64,000 bases of DNA from an uncultured Tissierellia bacterium (GTDB taxonomy: Bacteria; Bacillota; Clostridia; Tissierellales; Peptoniphilaceae): assembly GCA_902488465.1 (NCBI GenBank), contig CABTWE010000002.1, forward strand, positions 42,705-106,704, given 5' to 3'. Position numbers and translations under genes: made by a program. Under the pieces are notes generated by a model, which was not told the DNA's origin, did no database searches, and was given only the letters and a program-made list of their open reading frames with translations. Position 1 is the stretch's first letter; each line of letters starts with the position of its first letter. Positions 34,896-43,542 of this stretch are shown here, piece after piece.

Positions 34896-35022
34896 TCATA
34901 CGGTTTCGCTACCCGTTCTTCTCTCCTAGATGTCACCATCTAAAACTTCGGGGTCGCTATTAGATTCATCGGTAACTACGCTCTGTGGGGATTTTCACCC
35001 CAGCATTAGAACATGCCCGTCA
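34890..35022 (-). other. Structured non-coding segment, possible group II intron fragment
   Basis: On the minus strand there are closely packed small hairpins: GGGGTGAAAATCCCC, GATGGTGACATC with a GNRA (GTGA) loop, and CGGGTAGCGAAACCG. The spacer motifs (GCGTAGTTACCGATGAA, GACCCCGAAG) and base composition differ from the flanks. The look is that of group II intron domain I, but no domain V or reverse transcriptase is present, so it would be a remnant. Identification is tentative. Confidence 0.35.
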
Positions 35023-35024
35023 TA

Positions 35025-35060
35025 CCAAAAAAAAGAGCCTTATAATAAGACTCTTTTTTG
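35025..35060 (-). terminator. Terminator of the ferredoxin gene
   Basis: AAAAAAGAG and CTCTTTTTT form a stem with T-runs on both strands. Confidence 0.75.
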
Positions 35061-35090
35061 ACGACACCTTATGTCGTTGTTATGTACCTA

Positions 35091-35261
35091 CTATTCACAA
35101 GGTACACATGATCCTGTTGGGCAAACGTCTGCACAGCTTCCGCATCCGATGCACTTTTCACCGTCAATTGAGTAAATGTCGCCTTCTGAAATTGCGTCTA
35201 CAGGGCATTCAGGTTGACATTGACCGCAAGCGATGCAATCATCTGTAATATGATATGTCAT
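35091..35261 (-). CDS. 2[4Fe-4S] ferredoxin (clostridial type)
   Basis: This 56-residue protein has two CxxCxxCxxxCP clusters: CIACGQCQPECP and CIGCGSCADVCP. A further CVPC pair at the C-terminus is not required for cluster binding. It is a low-potential electron carrier in the cytosol. The ATG follows AAAGGAGG; a longer in-frame start has no ribosome site. It is transcribed alone. Confidence 0.95.
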   Translation of the reverse strand: MTYHITDDCIACGQCQPECPVDAISEGDIYSIDGEKCIGCGSCADVCPTGSCVPCE

Positions 35262-35577
35262 AGTTGTTCCTCCTTTATATTTTGAAATGAGATCTCTCAT
35301 CTCATCTACATATATTATACCACATTTTCATAAAAATTACACAGATTTATATAAAATAATGATAAAAAAACGTAATCTTTTTAGTTTTTGTGAGTCAAGT
35401 TACGTATAAAGAGTGATGCGAATCACTATTTAAAGTTTTATCCTTAATATCCATCCACTTTTTAATGAGATAAATCAAATCAGCTTAAAAAAAATAATTA
35501 TAGAACTCGAGTGCGATAAATATTCTCAACGGTTTATTTATTCCTATATTTATGTTAAAATGTATTAGGTGTTTTTT

Positions 35578-36198
35578 ATGAGAATGAGAAAAAAGTGGTG
35601 GGCAGTGCCCACATTGCTTGACAGCGGCAAGGCTTTCTTCTGGCCGGAAGAAAATAAAGGTCGTTGGAGTGAAAAATTTAATAATTATAATCCGATTCAC
35701 CTTGACATAGGTTGTGGAAGCGGTGGATACTGTCTTGCACTTGCACGAAAAAACAAGGATAAAAATTATGTGCTTTGGGACAAAGAAGCAGGCGTTTTGG
35801 TATACGCACTAGATGAACTTCTCGAGTCAAATGTTGAGAACGCTCTCATCATTCCACGCGAAATCGACCACGTCGAAAATATCTTCGCTGAAAACGAAAT
35901 CGATTCAATCACGATTCACTTTCCGAATCCTTGGCCGAAAAACAGACAGAATCATAGACGTCTCACATATCCTTCGAGACTTTTAAAGTACAAAAACATT
36001 TTAAAACCGAACGGTGAAATCGACTTTAGAACTGACGACGACGAACTTTATTTCGACACTATCCTATATATTGAGGAAGTTGGTGGAAAAATTCTGGAAA
36101 AATCTGACGACACTCCGCCGACAACTCCAATAAGTCACTATGAGGAAAGGTTCAGAGAAAACGGTGTTAAAATAAAATATATCAGATTTAAATTTTAA
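35578..36198 (+). CDS. trmB: tRNA (guanine-N7-)-methyltransferase TrmB
   Basis: This 206-residue class I SAM methyltransferase has the SAM loop HLDIGCGSGGYCLALA, the signature HFPNPWPKNRQNHRRLTYPSRLL and FRTDDDELY. It methylates G46 of tRNA. The chosen ATG is preceded by TTAGGTG. The 270-bp gap before it contains the ferredoxin leader and an AGTGAT/ATCACT inverted repeat but no gene. Confidence 0.93.
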   Translation: MRMRKKWWAVPTLLDSGKAFFWPEENKGRWSEKFNNYNPIHLDIGCGSGGYCLALARKNKDKNYVLWDKEAGVLVYALDELLESNVENALIIPREIDHVENIFAENEIDSITIHFPNPWPKNRQNHRRLTYPSRLLKYKNILKPNGEIDFRTDDDELYFDTILYIEEVGGKILEKSDDTPPTTPISHYEERFRENGVKIKYIRFKF

Positions 36199-36236
36199 AA
36201 TAACAGGACCCTTTCGAGTCCTGTTATTTTTGTGTT
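36192..36236. terminator. Bidirectional terminator after trmB
   Basis: A 13-bp perfect stem (AAAATAACAGGAC / GTCCTGTTATTTT) has A- and T-runs on its flanks and can also serve the convergent operon. Confidence 0.88.
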
Positions 36237-36323
36237 TTAATTCATTTGTCGTATTATTTAAATACGCATCAATATTACCCAATTTTATCTCGCATAAAAA
36301 ATTACATATAATAAAATTTTCTT

Positions 36324-37046
36324 CTATAAATATCCCCCGTCAACTCGAAGATTTGCCCCCGAAATATATGAGGCTTCGTCGCTGCAAAGAAAATAAATCG
36401 CATTCGAAACGTCGGTCGGTTCTCCCGCCCTTAGTAGCGGAATTTCCGAAACAAATAAATCTCTGTCCTCAACTTTTATATTGTCGTTCATCGCAGTATT
36501 TATAAAGCCGGGACTAACGCTGTTCACTCTAATGTTCGACGGCCCAAGTTCTTTTGACAGACTGTTTGAAAAAGCGATAATGCCGCCCTTCGTTGCGGAG
36601 TAAACCGACTCGCAAGACGAGCCCGTAATTCCCCACATCGAGGAGATAAAAATTATAACTCCGGATTTTTTCTCGATCATCTTTCCCACAAGTTTTTGCG
36701 TGATTAAAATCGGGGACTTAAGATTTACGTTAATAATCTTTGAAATGTCCTCTACTTTCGTGTGGTTAATCGTGTCGACAACGCTTATTCCGGCACTGTG
36801 AATTATAATGTCGAGCTTTTTATATTCGCTGTCGATTTTCTTTAAAAATTCCACCACGCTCTTTTCATCCGAAAGGTCCGCTTTGTATGAATCGATTCTA
36901 TAAGGAAACTCTTCCTTTAAACTTTCAATTTTTTGAGCGTGCGTATTATATTGAAGAATCATTCTAGCATCGCTATTTTCAAGAAATTTTCTCGCAATTG
37001 CGTATCCGATTCCCCCGCTCGCTCCGGTTAAAAGTATATTTTTCAT
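36324..37046 (-). CDS. Short-chain dehydrogenase/reductase (FabG-like)
   Basis: This 240-residue SDR has a GASGGIG cofactor loop, HSAG, Ser in FISSMWG and catalytic YSATK, then PGFINTAM. It resembles 3-oxoacyl-ACP reductases but is not in a fatty-acid cluster. It overlaps the upstream peptidase C26 gene by 4 bp. Substrate unknown. Confidence 0.85.
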   Translation of the reverse strand: MKNILLTGASGGIGYAIARKFLENSDARMILQYNTHAQKIESLKEEFPYRIDSYKADLSDEKSVVEFLKKIDSEYKKLDIIIHSAGISVVDTINHTKVEDISKIINVNLKSPILITQKLVGKMIEKKSGVIIFISSMWGITGSSCESVYSATKGGIIAFSNSLSKELGPSNIRVNSVSPGFINTAMNDNIKVEDRDLFVSEIPLLRAGEPTDVSNAIYFLCSDEASYISGANLRVDGGYL

Positions 37047-37741
37047 GCTCTTTTCACAAAGTCCTCAAAAATCTTTTCGAACTTTTCATGCTTATAAATC
37101 ATCATTTCAGGATGAAATTGAACGAGGTGAATGTATCTCTCGCCCGTCCATTCCATCGACTCTACAATGCCGTCCTTGGCGCGCGATGTCACTCTAAATC
37201 CTTCGGCAACGTCCTTTACTGCCTGATGGTGATACGAATTCACAATCGCCTTTTCTCCGAAAATATCAAACAATATCGAATCCTTTTCAATTGCAATCGA
37301 ATGTGTACCATCTGTAATATTTTGAGGATTGTTGTGATTTAAATTGAATCCTGCAATTTTCAAATCCTGATAAAGGCTTCCGCCGTAGACTGAATTTATG
37401 AGTTGCATTCCTCTGCAAATTCCCAAAATAGGTTTATTTATATCCCTGATTTTTTCTAAAAGCTTTAATTCGAATTCATCTCTTTCAAAAGAATATTTTT
37501 TGGTTTCAAGAATCATCTCTTCATTATAAATCATCGGATTAATGTCAACGCCACCGGTAAAGAGAAAACCGTCACACATCTCGACGTATGAATCAATCAA
37601 ATCATCATCAGCGATATTCGGCACAATAACAGGCACTCCGCCTGCCCTTTTTATTGCCTCGCTATATGCAATCGGCACAAGTGTATTCCATCTGTCGTCT
37701 TCGGCATAGAGCATGCCGGTGCTAATCAATATTTTTTTCAT
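37043..37741 (-). CDS. Class I glutamine amidotransferase-like hydrolase (peptidase C26, PuuD-like)
   Basis: This 232-residue protein carries the nucleophile in GICRGMQLINS, the His in NSYHHQAV and the QFHPE motif. The family hydrolyses gamma-glutamyl compounds such as gamma-glutamyl-GABA. No other polyamine-degradation genes are near, so the substrate is open. It overlaps lgt by 20 bp. Confidence 0.85.
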   Translation of the reverse strand: MKKILISTGMLYAEDDRWNTLVPIAYSEAIKRAGGVPVIVPNIADDDLIDSYVEMCDGFLFTGGVDINPMIYNEEMILETKKYSFERDEFELKLLEKIRDINKPILGICRGMQLINSVYGGSLYQDLKIAGFNLNHNNPQNITDGTHSIAIEKDSILFDIFGEKAIVNSYHHQAVKDVAEGFRVTSRAKDGIVESMEWTGERYIHLVQFHPEMMIYKHEKFEKIFEDFVKRA

Positions 37742-38513
37742 AAGCTTCTTCCTTCGCCTTTACAAACAAAATAATTCCAAGCACTAATAATGGAATCGAA
37801 AGCCATTGTGAGGTTGAGAATGCTCCATAAATGCCTCGAATTTCATCTCCTCTGAAAAATTCCAATATAAATCTTCCGATTGAGTACATAATGAGATATA
37901 GTCCAAAAATTCTGCCCGGGTGTTTATTCTTCTTTGAATAAATTAAAAGTGTCATAACAATTATAAAGTTTCCGACCACTCCGAAAAGTTGTGTCGGTAA
38001 AACCGAAACACCTGCCGGTGCAAGTCCACCTTTCGGAAATTGTACTGCGATGCAAGAATTTGAAACTCTTCCATAGCAACATCCTGCAAAAAAGCATCCC
38101 ACTCTTCCGAACATTTGTAAAATCGGCATTGAAATTGCAAATATATCCAAAAGTTTCATCGGTTTTATGTGTTTGTATTTCTTTAAAAATAACACAACTC
38201 CGATTCCCGCACCGATCAGTCCTCCCAAGAAGACCATGCCTCCGCTAAATGAATATTGTATTCTTTGGAGGAGAGGATACTTTGAATCAAAAAGTATCAT
38301 AAAACTCGACGGATCAGTTATCCAGTAAAGAATTTTTGCCCCCGCTCCTCCGATAAGAAGTGCATAAATCATTGCACTAAGGGCTGTATCGAAATCCAGC
38401 TCCTTATAGTATTTTTGATATTTCAAATAGAGCATAATAAAACAAAGCCCTATAGCTATAAAAAAACCATATGCCGGGATCTTAGCTCCCAGCACATTAA
38501 AAAACATTTTCAA
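37722..38513 (-). CDS. Prolipoprotein diacylglyceryl transferase family protein (Lgt-like, cysteine-rich variant)
   Basis: This 263-residue protein has about seven helices and the Lgt core SGGMVFLGGLIGAGIG, MFGRVGCFFAGCCYGR and FRGDEIRG. Canonical Lgt has a His in the HGG segment and Asn/Glu in GRxGNFxNxExxG; here these are FLGG and GCFFAGCCYG. This resembles a known second Lgt-like group in Firmicutes. Whether it is the cell's main Lgt, or acts on another substrate, is not clear. The start is TTG after GGAGG. Confidence 0.75.
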   Translation of the reverse strand: MKMFFNVLGAKIPAYGFFIAIGLCFIMLYLKYQKYYKELDFDTALSAMIYALLIGGAGAKILYWITDPSSFMILFDSKYPLLQRIQYSFSGGMVFLGGLIGAGIGVVLFLKKYKHIKPMKLLDIFAISMPILQMFGRVGCFFAGCCYGRVSNSCIAVQFPKGGLAPAGVSVLPTQLFGVVGNFIIVMTLLIYSKKNKHPGRIFGLYLIMYSIGRFILEFFRGDEIRGIYGAFSTSQWLSIPLLVLGIILFVKAKEEAYEKNID

Positions 38514-38516
38514 AAC

Positions 38517-38897
38517 TTAAAACCTCCAGCTACCTCTAAAATCTCTCATCATATTATTCATAGGTCTAAATCCGTATCCTCTGCATCCAAGGCATGAAAC
38601 ACAGGATATGCATGTTACAAAAAATATTGTTCCCAATATTATTCCAATGAGTCCCAGTGTTTTTCCGACTTGTGCAACTGAATTTTTTCTGTCGACAATC
38701 ATCGCTTTGCTTCCTCTCGACCATGCAATCGCACCGAAAACTATAGCAAGTATACCGCTTCTCATAAAAATTACTAGAAATACTGATACAACTCCGAATA
38801 TGAATGAAAGAAGCGCATCATCATTTGGAGTTTTTCCAACTCTGTCTTCATCGATTATTTCATCGTCAGGTCCATCATAATAAAAATCGTCTCTCAA
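38517..38897 (-). CDS. Small membrane protein, DUF4190-like
   Basis: This 126-residue protein has an acidic N-terminus, then two hydrophobic helices (SFIFGVVSVFLVIFM and GLIGIILGTIFFVTC) spaced as in DUF4190, and a Cys/Gly-rich stretch (CISCVSCLGCRGYG). It begins at TTG after GGAGGG. It is the first gene of the operon leading into lgt-like, C26 and SDR genes. Function unknown. Confidence 0.65.
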   Translation of the reverse strand: MRDDFYYDGPDDEIIDEDRVGKTPNDDALLSFIFGVVSVFLVIFMRSGILAIVFGAIAWSRGSKAMIVDRKNSVAQVGKTLGLIGIILGTIFFVTCISCVSCLGCRGYGFRPMNNMMRDFRGSWRF

Positions 38898-38967
38898 AAT
38901 TCAACCCTCCATTCTTTATTTTACTTTTACCCGAATTTGAATAAAATAAGCACCGCAACTGCCATTG

Positions 38968-38996
38968 TTGACAATTAAGCGAATCTATACTATATT
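38968..38996 (+). promoter_or_regulatory. Promoter of the alpha/beta hydrolase-PAP2 pair
   Basis: TTGACA, 17 bp, TATATT. Confidence 0.7.
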
Positions 38997-39027
38997 ATAA
39001 TATATATATTGTTAAAAATAAAGGAGA

Positions 39028-39978
39028 ATGTTTAAAATTATGGAGACGTTATTTCTGGATGGGACCGACGGTCACAAAATTCCAGTCTATTGCAGTAGAA
39101 TTGATGACGAGAAATTTACTGTTCAAATAGTTCACGGACTGTTTGACAGCAGCGACAGATATTTTGATTTTATGGATGATTTAAACAAAATGGGAGCATC
39201 TGCAGCTGTTATGGATATAAGGGGACACAAGAGAGCGATTGAACACGCTTCGGATTCGTTATATTTGGGAGAGTTTAACGGATGGAACAATGCAACCGAC
39301 GATATTCATGTACTAAATTCGTATTTGCTTCAAAGAAATAAACCGAACTTTCTCATTGGTTACGGCATTGGAAGCGACCTTCTTAGAACTTATGCGATTA
39401 AATATGGACACGAAACCGACGGTATCGTTCTCGTTTCGGCGGGAAAATATATTGGAAATTTAAGATATAATATATACAGCAAAATTTTAAATTTTCTTAT
39501 CTCAAACAAGGGTGAAACTTATCGCTCCGAAGCAATAAAAGATAAAGCTTTGAAAGATTTGAACAAGCCGTTTATAAAAAATTCGATGTTTTCTTATATG
39601 ACTTCCGATTTATATGAGGAAGAAAAGATAAACAAAAATCCGTTTATGAAAGGTGTACCGACAGTTGCAATGTGGCGTTCGATCCTTCTTGCAAAGAAAA
39701 AAATTCAGAATGAAAACGCACAAAAATACATTCCTGACGAGCTTCCGCTTCTTTTTGTTGTGGGAGAAAAAGACATAGTCGGTGGCGGAATAAAAAAACA
39801 GGAAGCACTTGTTGACTTCTATACAAGTATGGGAAAAAATGCGGAGCTCAAAATCATAAAAGATGGGCGCTTCGACCTCTATCATGACAAAACAAAGGAA
39901 ATCTATTTAGAAATGCTGAGGGACTTTTTTGACACAATTATTTCACAAAGACAACTTGACAAAAATTCACAAGAATAA
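39028..39978 (+). CDS. Alpha/beta hydrolase-fold protein lacking nucleophile and catalytic His (probable pseudoenzyme)
   Basis: This 316-residue protein aligns by eye with lysophospholipase/monoglyceride lipases: oxyanion segment IVHGLFDSSDRY, strand MDIRGH, nucleophile elbow FLIGYGIGSD and acid VVGEKDIV. The elbow has Gly113 where GHSMG has Ser, and the region matching GARHELLNE reads GRFDLYHD, with Phe for His. The fold is likely kept but classic hydrolase chemistry is not. The start is unsure: GGAG lies too close to this ATG and 13 nt from the one at 39040. The PAP2 gene overlaps its 3' end. Confidence 0.75.
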   Translation: MFKIMETLFLDGTDGHKIPVYCSRIDDEKFTVQIVHGLFDSSDRYFDFMDDLNKMGASAAVMDIRGHKRAIEHASDSLYLGEFNGWNNATDDIHVLNSYLLQRNKPNFLIGYGIGSDLLRTYAIKYGHETDGIVLVSAGKYIGNLRYNIYSKILNFLISNKGETYRSEAIKDKALKDLNKPFIKNSMFSYMTSDLYEEEKINKNPFMKGVPTVAMWRSILLAKKKIQNENAQKYIPDELPLLFVVGEKDIVGGGIKKQEALVDFYTSMGKNAELKIIKDGRFDLYHDKTKEIYLEMLRDFFDTIISQRQLDKNSQE

Positions 39979-40570
39979 TTTTATATTAATCGCATTATTT
40001 TTTAGTCTTGCGATGATGTATCGCTTCACAAATGTTGAGCCGGCAAATCCAATTGATTTAAAATTTTGGCTCGACGATTATATAAAATTGGTGCCATGGA
40101 CCGTTTTAATATACCATTCATGGTATCCTACACTTTTTTTAATAATGTACTTTTTAAAAGACGACAAATACGACCGCGAATATATAATGGCGCTCTTTAT
40201 AGTAAAATCTCTTTGTATTTTAACATTCATTTTACTTCCGAGCGTTGTTAGCATTAGAGAAGATATTGTCCCAAGAACCTTTTATGAAAAGCTTATAATG
40301 TTCACCTACAAGATGGATAATCCATTCAACGGATTTCCGTCCTCGCACGTCGCATGTGCGGCGGTCGCCTATCATTACACAAATAACAAAGGTTTTGTCG
40401 GAAAATTCTTCCAAGTACAAATGATACTTATAATTCTTTCTACAATGACCACCAAGCAACACATCGTCGCTGATTGTATCGGAGGAATTTTGTATGCTTA
40501 TGTCGTTTTAAATATAATAATTCCGAAACTTCGAGAATATGACTTGACACTTTTCGACCCGACAATATAG
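39929..40570 (+). CDS. PAP2-family membrane phosphatase/phosphotransferase
   Basis: This 213-residue protein has about six helices. The phosphatase motifs are NPFNGFPSSHVACAAVAYHY and TMTTKQHIVADCIGG, the pattern of the inositol-phosphorylceramide-synthase-like PAP2 group. It likely removes or transfers a lipid-linked phosphate at the membrane. A TTG start with GAGGGA upstream gives a 50-bp overlap with the hydrolase-fold gene, so the two are coupled. Confidence 0.8.
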   Translation: MTQLFHKDNLTKIHKNNFILIALFFSLAMMYRFTNVEPANPIDLKFWLDDYIKLVPWTVLIYHSWYPTLFLIMYFLKDDKYDREYIMALFIVKSLCILTFILLPSVVSIREDIVPRTFYEKLIMFTYKMDNPFNGFPSSHVACAAVAYHYTNNKGFVGKFFQVQMILIILSTMTTKQHIVADCIGGILYAYVVLNIIIPKLREYDLTLFDPTI

Positions 40571-40582
40571 TCGGGTTTTTTA
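40557..40582 (+). terminator. Terminator of the PAP2 gene
   Basis: ACCCGAC / GTCGGGT with a 6-nt loop and a T-run; the stop codon is in the hairpin. Confidence 0.85.
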
Positions 40583-40632
40583 TTTGCCTCTTTATTTAAT
40601 AGGCATAAATTTATTGTGTTTTTTAGTAACAG

Positions 40633-40661
40633 TTTACACAAGAAATAAAATATGTTATAAT
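40633..40661 (+). promoter_or_regulatory. Promoter of the AGCS symporter cluster
   Basis: TTTACA, 17 bp, TATAAT, followed by CAAGGAGG before the first ATG. Confidence 0.8.
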
Positions 40662-40683
40662 TTATAATAACAAGGAGGTTTAT

Positions 40684-42036
40684 ATGATAGGTATAATAGA
40701 AAAGTTTACAACTTATTTATGGGACAACATGATTTCATACATGCTTATTGCAGTAGGAATACTATACACCATCAGACTTGGACTGCCTCAAATCCTACGC
40801 TTACCAAGTATTTTTAAGGAAGCGTTCGGAGATCTTTTTAAAAAAGGCGAGAAGAAAGAAGGCGAAGTTAGTTCATTTCAAGCTTTGGCAACGGCAGTTG
40901 CTTCACAAGTCGGAACCGGAAACATAGGCGGGGTAGCAAGTGCAATAATGATGGGTGGTCCCGGAGCAGTTTTCTGGATGTGGATTTCAGGACTTCTCGG
41001 TATGAGCACAATTTTTGCTGAAGCAGTACTTGCACAGGTCTATAGAGAAGAAAGAAACGGCGAACAATATGGCGGACCGGCATACTATCTTTCAAACGGG
41101 CTTAAGAATAAAAAGATAGGAAAAATATTAGCAATACTTTTTTCAATATTTATAATTATCGCTTTGGGGCTTGTCGGAAATATGGTTCAATCGAATTCAA
41201 TTTCTCTTTCACTAAGTAACGGATTTGGAATTGCTCCAATAATAACAGGAATTGCACTATCAGTTATTGTTGGTCTCATTGTTCTCGGAGGAGTTCAAAG
41301 AATATCAAAAATTGCAGAAACAATAGTTCCGGTTATGGCTGTTATGTATATTCTTGCAGGCATAGTTGTGGTAATAAAATTCCACGCTCAATTCATTCCT
41401 GTTATAAAAGCAATATTTACCGCCGCTTTCTCAAGCAAAGCTGTGCTTGGAGGTATGGTCGGTATTTCAGTTAAAACAGCAATGAGACTTGGCCTTCAAA
41501 GGGGACTTTTCTCAAACGAAGCCGGTATGGGTTCGACACCACACGCTCACGCTGTTGCAAATGTTCCACACCCTGTTAATCAAGGATTTGTGGCTATGGC
41601 AGGAGTTATCATCGGAACATTCTTCATTTGCACACTCACTGCATTTATAATTCTCGTTACAGGTGCTCATATAGAATCGGCGAATCTCGGTCTTGAGACT
41701 GTCGAGGTCACCCAACTCGGTTTTAAAATCGCATTTGGACACGCCGGAACTATATTCCTTGCAATAGCACTTGCATTTTTTGCATTTACAACCATTATCG
41801 GTTGGTACTATTTCGGCGAAAGTAATGTCGTTTATCTATTCGGAAGAAAAACACTTCCAATTTACAGAATTGTTGCAATATTATTTGTTACTCTCGGAAC
41901 AATAGTTCCTGTCGGAACAGTTTGGCTATTCAGCGACATGTTCAATGCACTGATGGTTATTCCGAACCTTATAGGTCTTGTTGCATTGTCGGGAATTGTA
42001 GTCAAAAAATATGACGAATGGAGAAATAAGCTTTAA
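40684..42036 (+). CDS. Alanine/glycine:cation symporter (AGCS) 1
   Basis: This 450-residue transporter has about eleven helices. AGCS signatures include SSFQALATAVASQVGTGNI, the substrate-site GMSTIFAEAVLAQVYR, NMVQSNSI and TIIGWYYFGESN. It imports alanine, glycine or related small amino acids with Na+ or H+. It is the first of three tandem paralogues and is closest to copy 3 in its HAHAVANVPHPVNQG segment. Confidence 0.93.
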   Translation: MIGIIEKFTTYLWDNMISYMLIAVGILYTIRLGLPQILRLPSIFKEAFGDLFKKGEKKEGEVSSFQALATAVASQVGTGNIGGVASAIMMGGPGAVFWMWISGLLGMSTIFAEAVLAQVYREERNGEQYGGPAYYLSNGLKNKKIGKILAILFSIFIIIALGLVGNMVQSNSISLSLSNGFGIAPIITGIALSVIVGLIVLGGVQRISKIAETIVPVMAVMYILAGIVVVIKFHAQFIPVIKAIFTAAFSSKAVLGGMVGISVKTAMRLGLQRGLFSNEAGMGSTPHAHAVANVPHPVNQGFVAMAGVIIGTFFICTLTAFIILVTGAHIESANLGLETVEVTQLGFKIAFGHAGTIFLAIALAFFAFTTIIGWYYFGESNVVYLFGRKTLPIYRIVAILFVTLGTIVPVGTVWLFSDMFNALMVIPNLIGLVALSGIVVKKYDEWRNKL

Positions 42037-42070
42037 CTTTATTTGATTTATCATTTTAGGGAGGTATGGC

Positions 42071-43426
42071 ATGATAGATACAATAAAAACTTTTTCAAAC
42101 TTTTTATGGGACAACATGGTAGTTTATCTACTTCTAATCGTAGGGCTTTTTTACACCGTGAAATTAGGATTCCCTCAATTCACAAAATTGGGAAAAGGAT
42201 TTAAAGAAGCATTCAAAAACATATTCTTAAAAGACGGACGTGAAAAAGATCACGTTTCATCGTTTCAAGCACTTACAGTGTCTCTTGCAGCACAAATCGG
42301 AACCGGTAATATAAGCGGTATCGCAAGTGCAATAATGGTCGGAGGACCGGGAGCAATCTTTTGGATGTGGATTTCAGGAATTCTCGGTATGGGAACAATT
42401 TTCGCCGAAGCTGTACTTGCTCAAACTTATAGAGAAAAGAAAGACGACGAAGTTTACGGGGGCCCTGCCTACTATCTTTCAAAAGGTATGAAAAATAAAA
42501 AGCTTGGAAAAATTCTCGCTTCAATATTTGCAGTACTAATTGTAATTTCACTCGGCATTGTTGGCAATATGGTTCAATCGAACTCTATTTCTACATCTAT
42601 GAGTGAAGGCTTCGGTATAAAACCTATTCTAACCGGGATAGTCCTTGCAGCGCTCGTGGCAATAATTATTGCCGGCGGAATAAAGAGAATTTCTAAAGTT
42701 GCCGAACTTATAGTTCCGGTAATGATTCTAATTTACATTGGAGTCGGTGTGGTTATACTTGCAAAATTCAGCAATGAAATTATTCCTGCATTAAAATCTA
42801 TTTTCACATCCGCATTTTCCGCAAAAGCAGCACTCGGTGGTGCAATCGGTATAAGCGTCAAAGAAGCTGTTAGACTTGGAATTCAAAAGGGTCTTTTCTC
42901 AAATGAAGCAGGTATGGGTGCAACTCCACAAGCAAACGCAATTGCTGAAGTTGACCACCCTGTAAAACAAGGACTTGTCGCAATGGTTAGCGTTGTTATC
43001 GACACAATAATAATTTCTACAATCACTGCACTTATAATACTTGTAACAAACGCACACGCTGCACTTGATGCAACTATGAACCCGATTACTGTAACACAAA
43101 AAGGATTTGAACTTGCACTCGGCGAAACGGGAACGGCATTCTTAGGAATACTCCTTCTCTTCTTCGCATATACAACAATGATCGGTTGGTACTACTACGG
43201 CGAAAGTAACATAGTTTATCTCTTCGGCAAAAAAGCAGTTATTCCATATAAAATTTTAGTTGTTCTTGCAGTAATATTCGGAACTGTCACACACTTTAAC
43301 TCAATTTGGACAATGAGCGATCTTCTAAACGCACTCATGGTTATTCCGAACTGGATTGGAATAATGCTAATGTCAAACATAGTTGTTAATAAATATAAAG
43401 AATGGAAAAGCTTAGGGCTTAAATAA
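42071..43426 (+). CDS. Alanine/glycine:cation symporter (AGCS) 2
   Basis: This 451-residue paralogue shares the family core but differs from its two neighbours at TPQANAIAEVDHPVKQG (they have TPHAHAVA.VPHPVNQG) and in SSFQALTVSLAAQIGTGNISG. The differences sit in a loop next to the conserved FSNEAGMG motif and may alter substrate or cation preference (inference). GGGAGG precedes the ATG, and a short 34-bp gap follows copy 1. Confidence 0.93.
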   Translation: MIDTIKTFSNFLWDNMVVYLLLIVGLFYTVKLGFPQFTKLGKGFKEAFKNIFLKDGREKDHVSSFQALTVSLAAQIGTGNISGIASAIMVGGPGAIFWMWISGILGMGTIFAEAVLAQTYREKKDDEVYGGPAYYLSKGMKNKKLGKILASIFAVLIVISLGIVGNMVQSNSISTSMSEGFGIKPILTGIVLAALVAIIIAGGIKRISKVAELIVPVMILIYIGVGVVILAKFSNEIIPALKSIFTSAFSAKAALGGAIGISVKEAVRLGIQKGLFSNEAGMGATPQANAIAEVDHPVKQGLVAMVSVVIDTIIISTITALIILVTNAHAALDATMNPITVTQKGFELALGETGTAFLGILLLFFAYTTMIGWYYYGESNIVYLFGKKAVIPYKILVVLAVIFGTVTHFNSIWTMSDLLNALMVIPNWIGIMLMSNIVVNKYKEWKSLGLK

Positions 43427-43427
43427 T

Positions 43428-43450
43428 GATTGGGAGATATCCTCCCAATC
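43428..43450 (+). terminator. Hairpin after AGCS 2
   Basis: A perfect 9-bp stem GATTGGGAG / CTCCCAATC with a 5-nt loop. The following bases are not T-rich, so it may be an attenuator or an RNA-stability element more than a full terminator. Confidence 0.55.
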
Positions 43451-43517
43451 TATCTCCTGTACATAATCTATGAATAAAAATTCTGTATAGGTATAGCAAA
43501 GTATTCTTTACTTTAGC

Positions 43518-43542
43518 GTGTTAGCATCGAGGTGGCTAGCAC
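43518..43542 (+). repeat. Inverted repeat upstream of AGCS 3
   Basis: GTGTTAGC and GCTAGCAC (one mismatch, allowed as G.U in RNA) around ATCGAGGTG, about 30 bp before the third symporter's ribosome site. It could be an operator or a leader hairpin. Confidence 0.5.

Noticed and set aside
35301..35577. Regulatory RNA between ferredoxin and trmB
   Set aside because: Only short palindromes (AGTGAT/ATCACT, ATGAGA/TCTCAT) are present, without an ordered set of stems or conserved core.
36238..36300. CGTATT/AATACG inverted repeat after trmB as a terminator
   Set aside because: The stem is 6 bp, AT-rich and has no T-run; the 13-bp hairpin next to trmB is the better terminator.
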